From: Ornithodoros turicata
Taxonomy: Eukaryota; Arthropoda; Arachnida; Ixodida; Argasidae
Assembly (NCBI RefSeq): GCF_037126465.1
Contig: NC_088203.1
Span: 96,410,668-96,474,667, forward strand
Reading direction: 5' to 3'
Length of the DNA: 64,000 bases
This document shows positions 32,938 to 43,600 of the stretch, in pieces (the stretch's first letter is position 1; every line of letters begins with the position of its first letter). Under the pieces are notes generated by a model. That model did not search any database. It saw only the letters and a program-made list of their open reading frames with translations, and had not been told where the DNA came from. The position numbers were made by a program, and so were the translations under genes.

Positions 32938-34012
32938 AGGGTAAGGCGGGGCAAGATGAGACAGAAATTTGCGGTTCAATATGATTTTCTTTATGTTTTT
33001 CCTGTTTATTTAAAAAAGTAGTTATCGGCGCGTTCCAGGGGTATAGAGCTTCTGACCTGTAAATGCAGAACGTACGTAGCCGGTGCAAGGTAAACACACA
33101 ACAAGAAATTAAAAAAATGCAGATTGTCTGATCGTGCCACAACCCTCGGGGCAAGACGAGACATCGCGTGGGGCAAGGTGAGACACGTCGTGGTAATGAA
33201 CTACACAAATTAGTTTTTGCAGTCGAAGCAGGCAAAGTACAGCCCGTGAGCCCCTACACATTCCTCGTGAGCCCACCGTCCACATGCTGTGCAATGAAAC
33301 CACACAGAGCCCGGCGCTTTTTTTCTCCACCGTCCTTTGCAAACAAGGCACCTCAAGTCTGATGTTACACTGGACGCTCGCTTTTGCGTGAGCTCCTGCT
33401 TTGCGGGAAGTATCATAGAAAACAGGAAAATTCGGTGGAAAATCCTAGGCAATATGCACAAAAGAAATATATGAGAAACAAGCATAAAGCCACCTGATAG
33501 TTGACTTATCCGTTTTTTATCCTTTCTTTATCTTTAATAAACATATTCCCCCTTTCTAAGTTACATTAAATTTAAATTACGTTAAATTGTCGCATCTTGA
33601 ACCGTGCATTAGATCGGATGAATTAATTTTTCCGTTCAACTCCGGCAAACTGAGAGTGCTCATATTTTTTATGTGTCTAGACGAATGAATAAAGAAATAT
33701 AATGTGGACTGACATTGACAGAATAATCCTGCGAATCGCTGCTGCACAGATGACAAGAAAAAGCACTACAGAAAATCGCGCCTTTTGGGCGGGTCTTTAC
33801 ACTCCAGGCAGAAGTAACCGATTTTTTTTTTGCTCTCTCTCTCTTCAACGCATGTACCAATCCGGACAATTCTCACGTGCAATGACGCGGACATGCAGAG
33901 CTACCTGTGAGTAAAGTTTCAAGCGCATGGAGCAACGCGTGTCTGAGACAAGCGGCGTAGATAAAAAAAATGTCGCGCTGCCCCATGTCTTATCTTGCCC
34001 CACCTTGCTCTA
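32938..34012 (-). mobile_element. Inverted-repeat DNA transposon with a PHD-like remnant
   Basis: GGCGGGGCAAGATGAGACA at 32946 and, from the opposite strand near 34010, GGTGGGGCAAGATAAGACA are inverted ends. On the minus strand, 33380-33210 reads a zinc-binding C-terminus: RCLVCKG, then WFHCTACGRWAHEECVG and FACFDCKN. Such PHD-like tails occur at the end of pogo/Tigger-type transposases in arthropods. The catalytic part is missing, so this is a deletion derivative. It lies in the intron of the esterase relic. Confidence 0.65.
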
Positions 34013-34206
34013 CTTGCAAAAAAAAAATATATATATATATATAAATAAAAACGATCCCTAAAAGCCAACAGATGCGGGTCTCACCAGACCCTCATCACAT
34101 ATCCCCCCCCCCAACCACCACCTGTTCCCAATGTGAAAATCATACGCGAATTGCTACCTGTATTGCTGAACTGCGTGGAAAGATTCATCGCTAGCCTATA
34201 GCATAT

Positions 34207-34762
34207 ACAGTGTTCTTGTTACAGATCTAACTTCGCATAAGTTTCCATTCATCTAGTCCCAGAAAAGACTAAAATTGCTCAATTTATTTGTTTTTTAGAG
34301 TGCACAATATCAGCGTCAGAAAAGCGAAAAAGCATGCATCATATCCACTCACAACTGAGCTAATCCGGTCAGTGACATCTCAGTTGTACCTGGGGATAAC
34401 AAAAACTGACTGCCACGGGACGGTCCTTGACTGTCATTCTTGGGACGGCCTGGGGCTCTTGCCTTATGGAGCAGGACGTAAGGACCCGTACAGGACGTTC
34501 TAGGGAGCGCTTGTTTTCTGGGCATATATGAACATATCTTTTCGAAGTGCACAGATGCTCACTCAGATAGCTCGGCATTCGACAGTAACGGTAAACCAGT
34601 GGTCCAACACGTATGGGCGCTTTCGAAAAACGTACGTTGGACAGCTAGGCGAGCAAGAATTCTCCTACGAAGACTACAAGGCGTGTCTTGTCAGTCACCA
34701 TGGAAACAAGAGTGAGATGATTACAAACATTTAGCGTAGCAGTAAACACCTGTCCACGCTTG
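34207..34762. other. Spacer between the esterase relic and gene 1
   Basis: No recognisable coding or repeat structure. Confidence 0.4.
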
Positions 34763-36476
34763 TCATGGCTTTATGAGGCCAAGTAAGATATAAGCAGCGC
34801 GGAGAAGGTGGCACCCGTTTTCACGAAATCCTGCGCCCGTGCTGGAATTGCCTGCATGGAATCTCAGGTGATGAGGTTGTTCCTTCGTGTAAGTCGGCCA
34901 TGACGAGCCATCTGGCAATGTAGGCCTCCTGCATACAAGGTGTCATGTATTTAAATTAGTCCATGAGGACACGTCTACTGCATGCTTACCCTGTCCTGAC
35001 GAACTGCGTAAAAAGAGTCATCAGTAGCATACTCTGCTCTCGGTCCAGGTCCGTGTAGCGCTCTGGAAAACGAAATGGCATGCCAAAAGCATACTGGAGC
35101 TCATCGAAGTGCGTTGTCCCCATCCACGGAGGCCAGGAACTTTTCTCTGACCGGTGATCGAACAAGTAGAAGTAGACCGGGTAGTTTAGCTTTGCGTACG
35201 CTTCAGCAAAGAATCGCGTTGGGCAGTTGAACATGAGGTCGCCCACAGAGTCTGCCAGAGCCTCGTGGATTTCGTCTGTGTTCTCGAGGTTTGCTTGAAA
35301 GTTTTCGTCTACAGCCTTTTGCAAGGCCGTTGGCAAGCCAGTGAGGAAGTTGCGAGAAAGGAACGCGGATGCTTCACAGGAGGTCATATCTTCTGGTTCG
35401 CTCTTCGCGCTGAAAAGTTTACGGTCTGTTATGTGAAGAAATAGACTTCCTTCGTGGGTGTTGACGCCGGTCAGTAGTGCGTCAATGGGAATGAGATTCC
35501 CATCGCGAATGCTATGATGAAATTGTTGCGGTAGGTAGGAGTCCCCGAATGACGGCGTGAAAGTGAGGAGGGCGTTGCAACCTAGTGTATCTTCCGCTTT
35601 CAAGATTGCCTTAACTGGAGCTGCTCGCAAGCAAGACACGACACTGATCCAATCGTTCTGGTCCACTTCGCATCCGACGGCTTTCGCCAGCTTTGTGGCC
35701 AACTCGCGTCCAATTTCATTTTGTGGTGGCATTAGCCCGTAAGGACTCCAGCTCGCCATAATGGCACGGCGTACGATCCCCGCATTTCGTGTCACCAGAA
35801 GATGAAGACCTGCGGCGGCTGCTCCCGCGCTTTCGCCGTAAAGCGTTATTGAAGACGCATTAGCTCCGAAGGCTTCTGCATTGTCACGTACCCAAAGAAT
35901 TGCCAACTCTTGATCCAACAGCCCGTAGTTTCCGGGTGAACTGTCCTCTCCAGTGTAGAGAAAACCAAAACTGCCAAGACGATACGCCACGCTTACTACC
36001 ATAATGTCTCCAACAGCAGCCAACAGCTTCCCGTCGTACAACTCCGTAGCTGGTGATCCGGTACGGAACCCACCGCCGTGGATCCATATGAGGATCGCTT
36101 TTTCCCTGTCAGAGGTCTGCGGGACCCAAATATTGAGGAACAAGCAATCCTCACTCACTGTTCTTTTGTCTACAAGCCATGGCAGAGAAGACGGGAAAGA
36201 CCCATTGGCCTGAACGCAGCTTGCACGAAACTCTGTTGTGTCCAGGATTCCTTGCCAGGGTGCAGCTGGCTCAGGAGGGCGATACCGAAGTGGACCAATG
36301 GGAGGCTTAGCGTACGGTATACCCAAGTAGCGGGCCACGGGCTTACCGTCCGTAATTTCGACGGTCCCACGAATTTGTCCTCCGGTCGTCCGCAGGGTCG
36401 TTTCTGTGGCAGCAGCAGTAGCCACGAAAGAAATGAGCGACAGAACGGCTTTCCACTGCATCATCTTGTACCTCAT
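34763..36476 (-). CDS. Carboxylesterase gene 1 (type B, secreted)
   Basis: Hydrolyses carboxylic esters; by its leader peptide (residues about 1-23, ending ATAAATE) it enters the secretory pathway. Exons 36476-34990 and 34928-34763 are separated by a 61-bp intron (34929-34989, donor GTAAGC, phase 2), giving 550 residues, a normal length for the family. Seen: EDCLFLN at 109-115, oxyanion loop HGGGF at 133-137, nucleophile elbow GESAG with Ser216, acid Glu342 (THEGS) and base His456 (TTHFDEL). The triad is complete, so activity is likely. The tail has no membrane anchor and ends LLGLIKP. Start chosen at the first ATG, preceding the leader. No AATAAA close downstream was seen. Confidence 0.9.
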
Positions 36477-36911
36477 TCACTCCCACGTAACTTGGAGGCG
36501 TTCTGCACACGTTGTCCGCCGAGCACCGTGTGGTTTGTATCCCTTAAAATATTGAAACTGCTTTCGGCCAAAGCTAATTCTGAAAACAAGACGGCCTTGA
36601 TTTATGTGAACGGCCTCGCAATCTACGTAACGTCTTTTTGCGATTCCGGAGGAGCCTGCGTTCCTTCTCATGTGATGATCCACACGATACATATTGAGCA
36701 ATCGGTGTTTATGATGGGATGCCGCAATGAATCCCATTCAGTGGGATACGTATTAAGAGCCACTGATAGCGACAACTGCAACCGAACCATTCCAACATAA
36801 CGGCTATATCCTGTGACGTGACCTTGTCAGCGAGTCAAACATTTGGACATGGAGAAAAGATTGTAATACATGGAGAATAAGGATTGTAAGCTCGACTCTC
36901 CTTTCTAGACA

Positions 36912-37121
36912 ATGTGGTTGCTGACGAAAATGAGTGCAACAAAGAGGTTGATCGGTTTTGCAATACTCTGGGTTGCTGTGGTTCCCCCACCCGGGTGCAC
37001 TCCACATTATGGCTGTGCGGACGAACAGGTGTGCTTCCGGCTGGGACCATTGAAATGCGTTTCTACGATCAATGGTTCACTGCCGCATCATGGTGTAAAA
37101 AACACTGCTGGGACGTATTAA
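36912..37121 (+). CDS. Candidate small Cys-containing secreted peptide
   Basis: A 69-residue open frame starts MWLLTKMSATKRLIGFAILW, a plausible signal peptide, and continues to GCTPHYGCADEQVCFRLGP with four Cys in the mature part. AATAAA lies 19 bp after the stop (37140-37145). It sits between esterase gene 1 and its upstream repeat block, on the opposite strand. No family recognised; the short length means chance is possible. Confidence 0.35.
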   Translation: MWLLTKMSATKRLIGFAILWVAVVPPPGCTPHYGCADEQVCFRLGPLKCVSTINGSLPHHGVKNTAGTY

Positions 37122-37440
37122 AAAAAGCACGTGCCATGTAATAAAACTGTAGTATCAAGATAAACACCTTGCGATTTCAGAAATGTGAATATAATGAGTG
37201 AAAGCCGGTATTGGATCGTCTGCTCGAGATGCATAGCGCAACGAGAAACTTTCCTCTTTCTCTATATATTTGCGGAAGGATAAAACATTGCCGTCGAAGT
37301 TTTATGGAAGATGTATGAGGAAAGTTAGAGGCGAATGAAAAATGGAGCTTCACAGCTCCAATTTTTGCAACGTACATCGGCCGCGGATGCTGCTCAAGAA
37401 ACGTAGTATGGTGCGCTGATGAAAATAGAGAATGCATCCC

Positions 37441-37565
37441 ATCAGCCGAGGACCTTCGCAATGTAGGGGGAGGTAAAAGTTGCTTCCAGCACGGTGTGTC
37501 GGAGATTTCCGGCGCACGTCAAAACAACCTCAGTTGTCGAAGTTACAACCTCAGTTATCCGCAGT
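37441..37565 (-). repeat. Upstream block shared by esterase genes, copy 1
   Basis: Phrases such as GTTGCTTCCAGCACGGTG and AGATTTCCGGCGCACGT are shared with 47385-47540 and, inverted, with 53335-53475 and 59575-59700. All four lie upstream of an esterase gene in matching orientation. Confidence 0.6.
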
Positions 37566-37665
37566 CCTACCCTGCGGAACGTGCAGCATGTCGCCGCACT
37601 ATATAGGCTGACATGCCTTACTTGTACTACTCATAAGCTTGGTCCCTGGCCGCATCCAGTCCACC

Positions 37666-37849
37666 AACGCTCTGCCCTCAAAGCTCTCTTCACCTTCTGG
37701 AGTCTATAGGACGTCGATCCTTATTGTGAAGGGGCTCCTTATTTCATTTCCCGCATCACCACCAGCAATGGGGTAGAGCATCGCCCCTGGCGATGAAACT
37801 CCCCATTCATCATCCCGCAATAAAGTTGTTGTTGTTGTTGTTGATACTC
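37666..37849 (+). mobile_element. 3' end of a family-B LINE
   Basis: About 180 bp starting CCACCAACGCTCTGCCCTC and ending CAATAAAG(TTG)n. A second copy is at 50784-50965. The terminal AATGGGGTAG ... CCCCA ... (GTT)n arrangement is also seen at the 3' end of the intact LINE at 40425. Confidence 0.65.
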
Positions 37850-38229
37850 ATTAAAAAAGATTGGACCAGTGCTGGGTTTACAGGTTGGGCACCCGGGGCA
37901 GCGTACGTGGTGGAGGCCTTTCTGCTTTGCCTATACTTTCCATGCTGCTTCATAGGATAGATTATGACCAAGTCATTAGATACTCCGTGTGATATATCAA
38001 GAAGTTCAGTGAGCAGTAGTCGGCTCGTTTATTAACACCCAGTTTCCAAAAAGAGTACTTCACTTCAGCTTTTTCAATTTGTATCTTCTAAGAACTTGCA
38101 TCCGTTATCTTGCAAGCTGTCTAAGACTACATTACGCTGCTAGTGTAAATTGGAACATTCAGTTACATCCTTACAAAAATTAAAAAAAAAACAGTAATGA
38201 GCTCTATATACAATCAAGCTGTTAAGGAA
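37850..38229. other. Spacer
   Basis: AT-rich sequence without recognisable features; probably the 3' flank of the hAT relic. Confidence 0.4.
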
Positions 38230-38690
38230 TGTCCCTCCCATAACAGTGACAAGGTATAAAATCTACCGTGCGTCATGGTTGCCCGATGAGTGTTCTTTAT
38301 GAGCTTCAGTTTCGAAAAGGAGCGTTCACCGGAACTGTTGCTACTAGGTAGTCGTCATCGAGAGATATATACGAGAGGAGCTAACTCTAGAGCAATAGCG
38401 ACCTCTACATTAGGGAAAGCTTTTTTCACTCACTTCTCAATAATCAACGTGTAGAGGAACCGTTCTCGTCTGCCGACCTCCTCTTGCAGAAACACCTTGG
38501 CAAAGCGACTGAAGTGTACCACCTCGTCAAGAAAACGTTCGTCCAAATATTCTTTATAGACTTCTGCCAAGCATCTTGACTCTTTCCTGATGTCCCCGAT
38601 GCCGAGGTTGGCGATTTCTCGGAAGAGACCAAACCAAACGGACGACAGTTCTTCATACGCGGTCAGTCGTTGATCAAGGGAAGGTAACTG
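38230..38690 (-). pseudogene. hAT transposase relic, ZMYM1-like C-terminus
   Basis: On the minus strand a frame ends REIANLGIGDIRKESRC, DEVVHFSRFAKVFLQEE and a stop near 38438; in a following frame comes FPNVEVAIAL and then SGERSFSKLKLIKNTHRATM. The last phrase is the hallmark of the hAT dimerisation region in ZMYM1/TTF-zinc-finger-like proteins. Stops and frame changes make it non-functional. Confidence 0.65.
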
Positions 38691-38880
38691 ATTTACTGCC
38701 GAGAGAAAGTTCTTTGTGCGGAACTGCTCTGAAGGCCAACTAAGCCGTGCTTCCGGGGTATATAGCTCCGTAGCCTAGTGGCGTCATCCGTGCACTGGAT
38801 CGTCGTTCGCGCTTTCTTGGTAATGGTGATACGATAAAGAAAAAAAACGGGTATGTGAGTTTCGAAAAAGTCGAACTGGC

Positions 38881-39360
38881 TACCCCAGTACGCTTACACA
38901 CAGAAAGTACAAACAGATGAGAGATGATGAATAGAGATGATGATGGAGTTCAACATGTAGTTCTGAAGTGTCGACCAAGTGTGTGTAAAATGTCGAAATC
39001 GCTGGGGGCACACACAGTACACATTCAGCGAGCCACAGAATGTCCATAAGCAAGGTTGTATGTAGAAAATCTTCGAGTGATCTCAGCGCCTTGTCGGACG
39101 ACGGAGGACCTAACAGTTTCGCGATGTCGGAGTCTCGGGAGTCCACACGAGAGAGGCACAGATTTAAAACCCTTCGGGCATCAACGTATTCCCGACACCT
39201 GAGAATGATGTATTCTACGTCTTCTACAGCGCCACCCTCAGTACAGTTCGTAACGTCTACGCTTTCTTGCTGCAGTAAATTGCCCCGTTCCAGTTCCATC
39301 TTCCCGAACCATGCGGTAGTGATCGAATGCCGCGAGCTTTGCGGCAATAAAGCCTTTGAG
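38881..39360 (-). pseudogene. 3' fragment of a non-LTR retrotransposon
   Basis: The minus-strand frame starts near SITTAWFGKMELERG and contains EDVEYIILRCREYVDARR, the terminal zinc-knuckle region typical of I/R1-type ORF2 proteins. It then runs into a 3' UTR. No RT part remains. Confidence 0.55.
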
Positions 39361-40413
39361 CGGTCTCAATAACTAAACTGCAGGTCTATATATTTGGACT
39401 TTGTAACCTTTTTGCCGCTATTGTCCACTTTGTAGAGAACATCGTCCCAAAACGTGGCATGAGTTCCCGTTTCTAGACTAGACACTCTGTCAAGAGTTAC
39501 AAGCAATTTGCTTTAAAGTGCACTTGAGCCATTTTATCTCGATCGTTAGCAATGACTTCAGCGCTTAAAAAAGAAAGAAAGAAAAAAACAGTAGCCCTTG
39601 ACCAAGACTCCTGCAGCATACGCTCTGCAGGATCATCGTGTGCCGGTGGCTCTTCTCGGTACCGAAACGGGCTGCTCTTATGAGCAGTCGCGGGATACCG
39701 GTGAGGTCGTTCGGCGCCTTGTGTCTATGCGTGGATGTGTAAAGAACTCGTACACCTGCTGGAGGAAATCGATAAAGGCAGCGGGGTTTTCCTACCAGAT
39801 TGAGAGAGTGCGCCGAACGAGGAACCCACGTTGCCAGAGGATTTTTCTGCCATACTCCTTGACCATAGACAATTCAGCTTGTCCAAATACTTGGCCCATG
39901 GACCTCCCCTGCGCTCCACTGCCGGGCTCTTCGCTCCCTGGCTGACAAGGGCGTTCACACTGCCACACGTTTACTGAAGACAACTGACGGCAACACCTGT
40001 ATACCGACAGGTCCTTTGCTACGAAAGTGATCTCTACCAAAAAGCGAAAATCCGCAAATCTTTCTCCAATGGAAGTCACTCCCATAGCAAAGGACCTGTC
40101 CGTCCTCTAGGTCGGCTGTAGTGCAGGAAACTTTAGAACCAGACGTGTGAGCCTTCCCCTACCCCCTTTTACCCCTTCCTCGAGCCGCGTGCCGCAAATC
40201 TAGGCAGGCAGACCGATCGAATCCCAACGTCACCCCCCCCCCTTCCCCCGCCCTGCCAGTCTAGGTGTTGTCGTTAGTTCAATAAACGTGCTGCTAGTGT
40301 ACGTCTTTCCCTTGTCCGTGCGTGTCTGCTCTCACCATGTGAAAATAACGTTTAGCAAGGTTTGAACGATCGACAATAGCTGTCGCTTCTGTTGCCAAGA
40401 ATAGAGCCGACAA
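39361..40413. other. Unresolved stretch between LINE copies
   Basis: Contains a compact region 39598-40300 of coding-like composition on both strands and TTCAATAAACGTG near 40275, which would fit an LTR or LINE 3' end, but I could not identify termini or a protein family. Confidence 0.3.
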
Positions 40414-40651
40414 AGTTTTACCAACAACAACAACAACAACTAAATCATGACTATGACCTGGGGTGATTCACCGCTTGAGAGCAGTACCCTACCCCATTAC
40501 ACGAGAAGCATGAGATGTGAAATATGAAAATGAAGTTATGTGCAAGTACAACTCGAACTCCCGTCCTCTGGTTGCGCAACGCTATACGTCGCACAAAAGG
40601 AAGAAGCATATGAAAGAAGCGCCAATGGTCCTTGAGATGCAGGGGAGGACC

Positions 40652-43600
40652 CTACAGCGTCTGGAGCAAGCCGGTAGCCAAGAGGAACTCCAAGAACATC
40701 AGAAGCCCTCGACGATGTTGGACATGGCTCTGACATGGGCCAAGAATTGCAGCCAGGTTGAACGTCTGTCGGCTAGCACCACTCAGCTGAGCACAGAGTT
40801 GCCGCCTCTCCGTTTCGTAGAGCTTACATTCTAGTAGGACGTGCTCAATGTTCGCTACAACGCCACATTTGGCGCATAGGCAGCTGTCACAGTATCCGAT
40901 TCGGCACTTGAATTGGGGAGTGAAGGCAACGTTGAGACGAAGCCTGTGCAGGAGGGACGTAAAATAGCGTGGTAAACGGTCAGGAACTGAGAAGGACATA
41001 GTGGGATCCACCGAATACATGAGAGACCTGTCAGTGATGTCCCGACTCCACTGCTGGCGAGCTAGTGGCTGAATGAGCTCATTCAGAAGTGATCGCCTGT
41101 CTCCTCTTGATAACACCGTTGGTACAACAGTCCGAGACTGTTGGGCAGCCGTTGCCGCTCTGTCGGCTTCTTCGTTTCCGCTCAAACCACAGTGACCCGG
41201 GACCCACTGCAGGGATATATGATGACCGTGATCGCTTAGACGCTGAGCCTGATGGAGGATATCAGTGACAACTGGGGCGAGCGATCCACGTATTCCCATG
41301 TTGGCTATACATTGAAGAGCAGCCTTTGAATCTGAGTAGATGACCCAGGCCCGCGGATCGTCACAGGGCGTCTTACGTAGAAACAACAGGATAGCATATA
41401 ACTCAGCCGACGTTGATGATGTGCGGTGTGAGAGACGGTATCCATGTGACACACCGTCAGTTGGAATAACAAATGCAGACGATGAACATTCATGACTGGA
41501 GGATCCGTCAGTGAAAACTGCAGTGTGGTCAGAATAGCGATTGTGCATCATATCCGCTGCAAGCTGTTTCAGAACTGATGTAGGCACTTGGTTTCGTTTG
41601 ACATTAAGACCAGGAATTGACAGTGCGATCGAGGGCACTGGAAGCGACCACGGAGGCGTCGTGGGCACCACTGATCTTGCAGAAAGCGGGGGAACCTTAG
41701 GTTTCACTTCCATGAAACAGTTGTATGCGTTACATTGCTTCCGGCGACAAACTTTTGCTATTAGTGGATGGCGGCGGTGGTGTGCTCTGAGGCGCAAGTA
41801 ATGGCGAATGGTCTCCCTCTGCCGTAAGACTTCAATGGGTATTTCGCGGGCTTCTGCTATCACCATCCGCGTTTCCGCGGCTCTCGGGACGCCAAGACAT
41901 ACCCTTAAGCTCCGTGCTAGAATACACCGCAGTCGTTGTTCTTGCGTCTGTGAAATTCCGTGCAAGACTGGTAGGCTATATAGCAGAGTCCCTCGGACTA
42001 GGGCTTTGTGGATGGCCAGAAGAGACTTCTCATTCATTCCCCACTTCGGCCCAGCAAAGTGGCGAATGACGGAAATCCACCGGTGTGCCTTTGTGTCCAG
42101 GTGATCGATGTGTTTCTTCCAGGACAAGTTGGAGTCTAGGATGACACCCAGGAATCTATGGTGTGCTACCAGCCTAAGAGGCGTATCGCCAAGGAAGAGC
42201 TGATACCGATGCATATGCTTCCGAGTAAAAGCCATGACTGCTGTTTTCTCAGTTGATATATCCATGCCTGCCTCCGTTAGGTACCGCAAGATGTTATCCA
42301 GGGAATGCTGAAGACGGCGTAGGATTGCAGGCCTCGATTTCCCAACAGTCCAAATGCAGACGTCATCAGCATAGATAGATATATTGACTTTAGGGGCGAT
42401 ACAGGACTTTAGGCCTGCCATTACAAGGTTGAAAAGGATAGGACTTAAAACGCTGCCTTGTGGTACGCCCTGAGTCAAGACAACTTTCGAAGTGACTCCT
42501 TCTTTTGTGCGAACAGAGAGTGTTCTGTGGCGCAAAAAATCAGCCAGCCACAAGAACATTCTGTCGGGAACGCCTGCTTGCAACAAAAGATGCAGAACGT
42601 TGGCATGACTGACGGTGTCGTAGGCTCTCTTGACGTCCAGGAACACTGTCATGACTATTTTCTTCTGGCTCCTCGCTTGCTCGACGGTGGTGACGAGATC
42701 GAGAACAGAGTCTATGGAGCTACGGTTCCGACGGAAGCCTGCCATCTCTTCGGGGAAGGTACGATGACCCTCAAGCCACCACTCCAGTCTATGCAAGACC
42801 ATTCGCTCCAAGACTTTACCATGACAACTCGTCGGGCTAACTGGACGAAAGGATGACAGGTCAGATGGGTGCTTTCCAGGCTTTAACAGCGGGACTACTA
42901 CGGCATCTTTCCAAGACTGCGGCACTTCACCGCTTCTCCATGATGTATTGAAGACATGGATCACACAGGAAACACAGCCGTCGCTAAGGTTTCGGATGGC
43001 TCGATAGGAGATTCCGTCTCCACCTGGCGTCGAGTGTACTCGTGACAGGCACACCGCGGCTCTGAATTCACCCAATGTGAAGTCCATATCCATCTGTTCG
43101 TTCACCACTGGTTCTCTTCGTGAGATCGCCTCCTGTATCTCGGAAGTGGAAGCGCGGAATATGTCAGTGTTTGAAGCTTGCGAATTTGCGGATATAATCT
43201 TGCAGAAGTCCACCGCAACAGAGTTCTCGGACCGCATGAGAGACAGCGCTAGCACTCCCAAAGGATTTTTGGGCGGGAGGGTCTCTCTCAGACTCCGGGC
43301 CACGCTCCACACTCTGGCAGCGCGAGTAAAAGGCGACAGCGTTGCGCAGAATTGACGCGAGCGCTCTCTGTCAACATTCTTTAGTTCCTTCTGTACTACC
43401 CTGGCAGCATGCCGGGCTTCTATGATGTCTTGAAACAGCCCCGATCGTCTAGCCTTTCGTTCAGCTCTCCGCCTTTGCGCTCGTAGTTGTTCCACGCGAG
43501 GATTTGTTCCCATATGTCCTGTCGCGACCTTTACGGTTCGCGAACAGCATCGAAGAGAAGTAGTCAGCGTTTCGGTTAGCTGCTCTGCTGACATGTTCGG

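Larger units (their letters stand above)
30885..34206 (-). pseudogene. Shredded carboxylesterase relic
   Basis: Remains of a fifth esterase gene are recognisable by comparison with genes 1-3. The last exon is split into 30885-31012 (frame MHAGNTRSGRTKFHDNGCP, compare LHAGNTSIGSAFHQNGCR in gene 2) and 32758-32850. The end of the large exon survives near 34153-34206 (reading like TGCGTGGAAAGATTCAT on the plus strand). Between them sit a LINE with a nested LTR mini-element and, inside the former intron, an inverted-repeat DNA transposon. The rest of the large exon, including the catalytic centre, is missing. Confidence 0.75.

Noticed and set aside
39598..40340. LTR retrotransposon 3' region
   Set aside because: A CAATAAACG-like signal is present but no paired LTR, primer site or protein motif could be shown.
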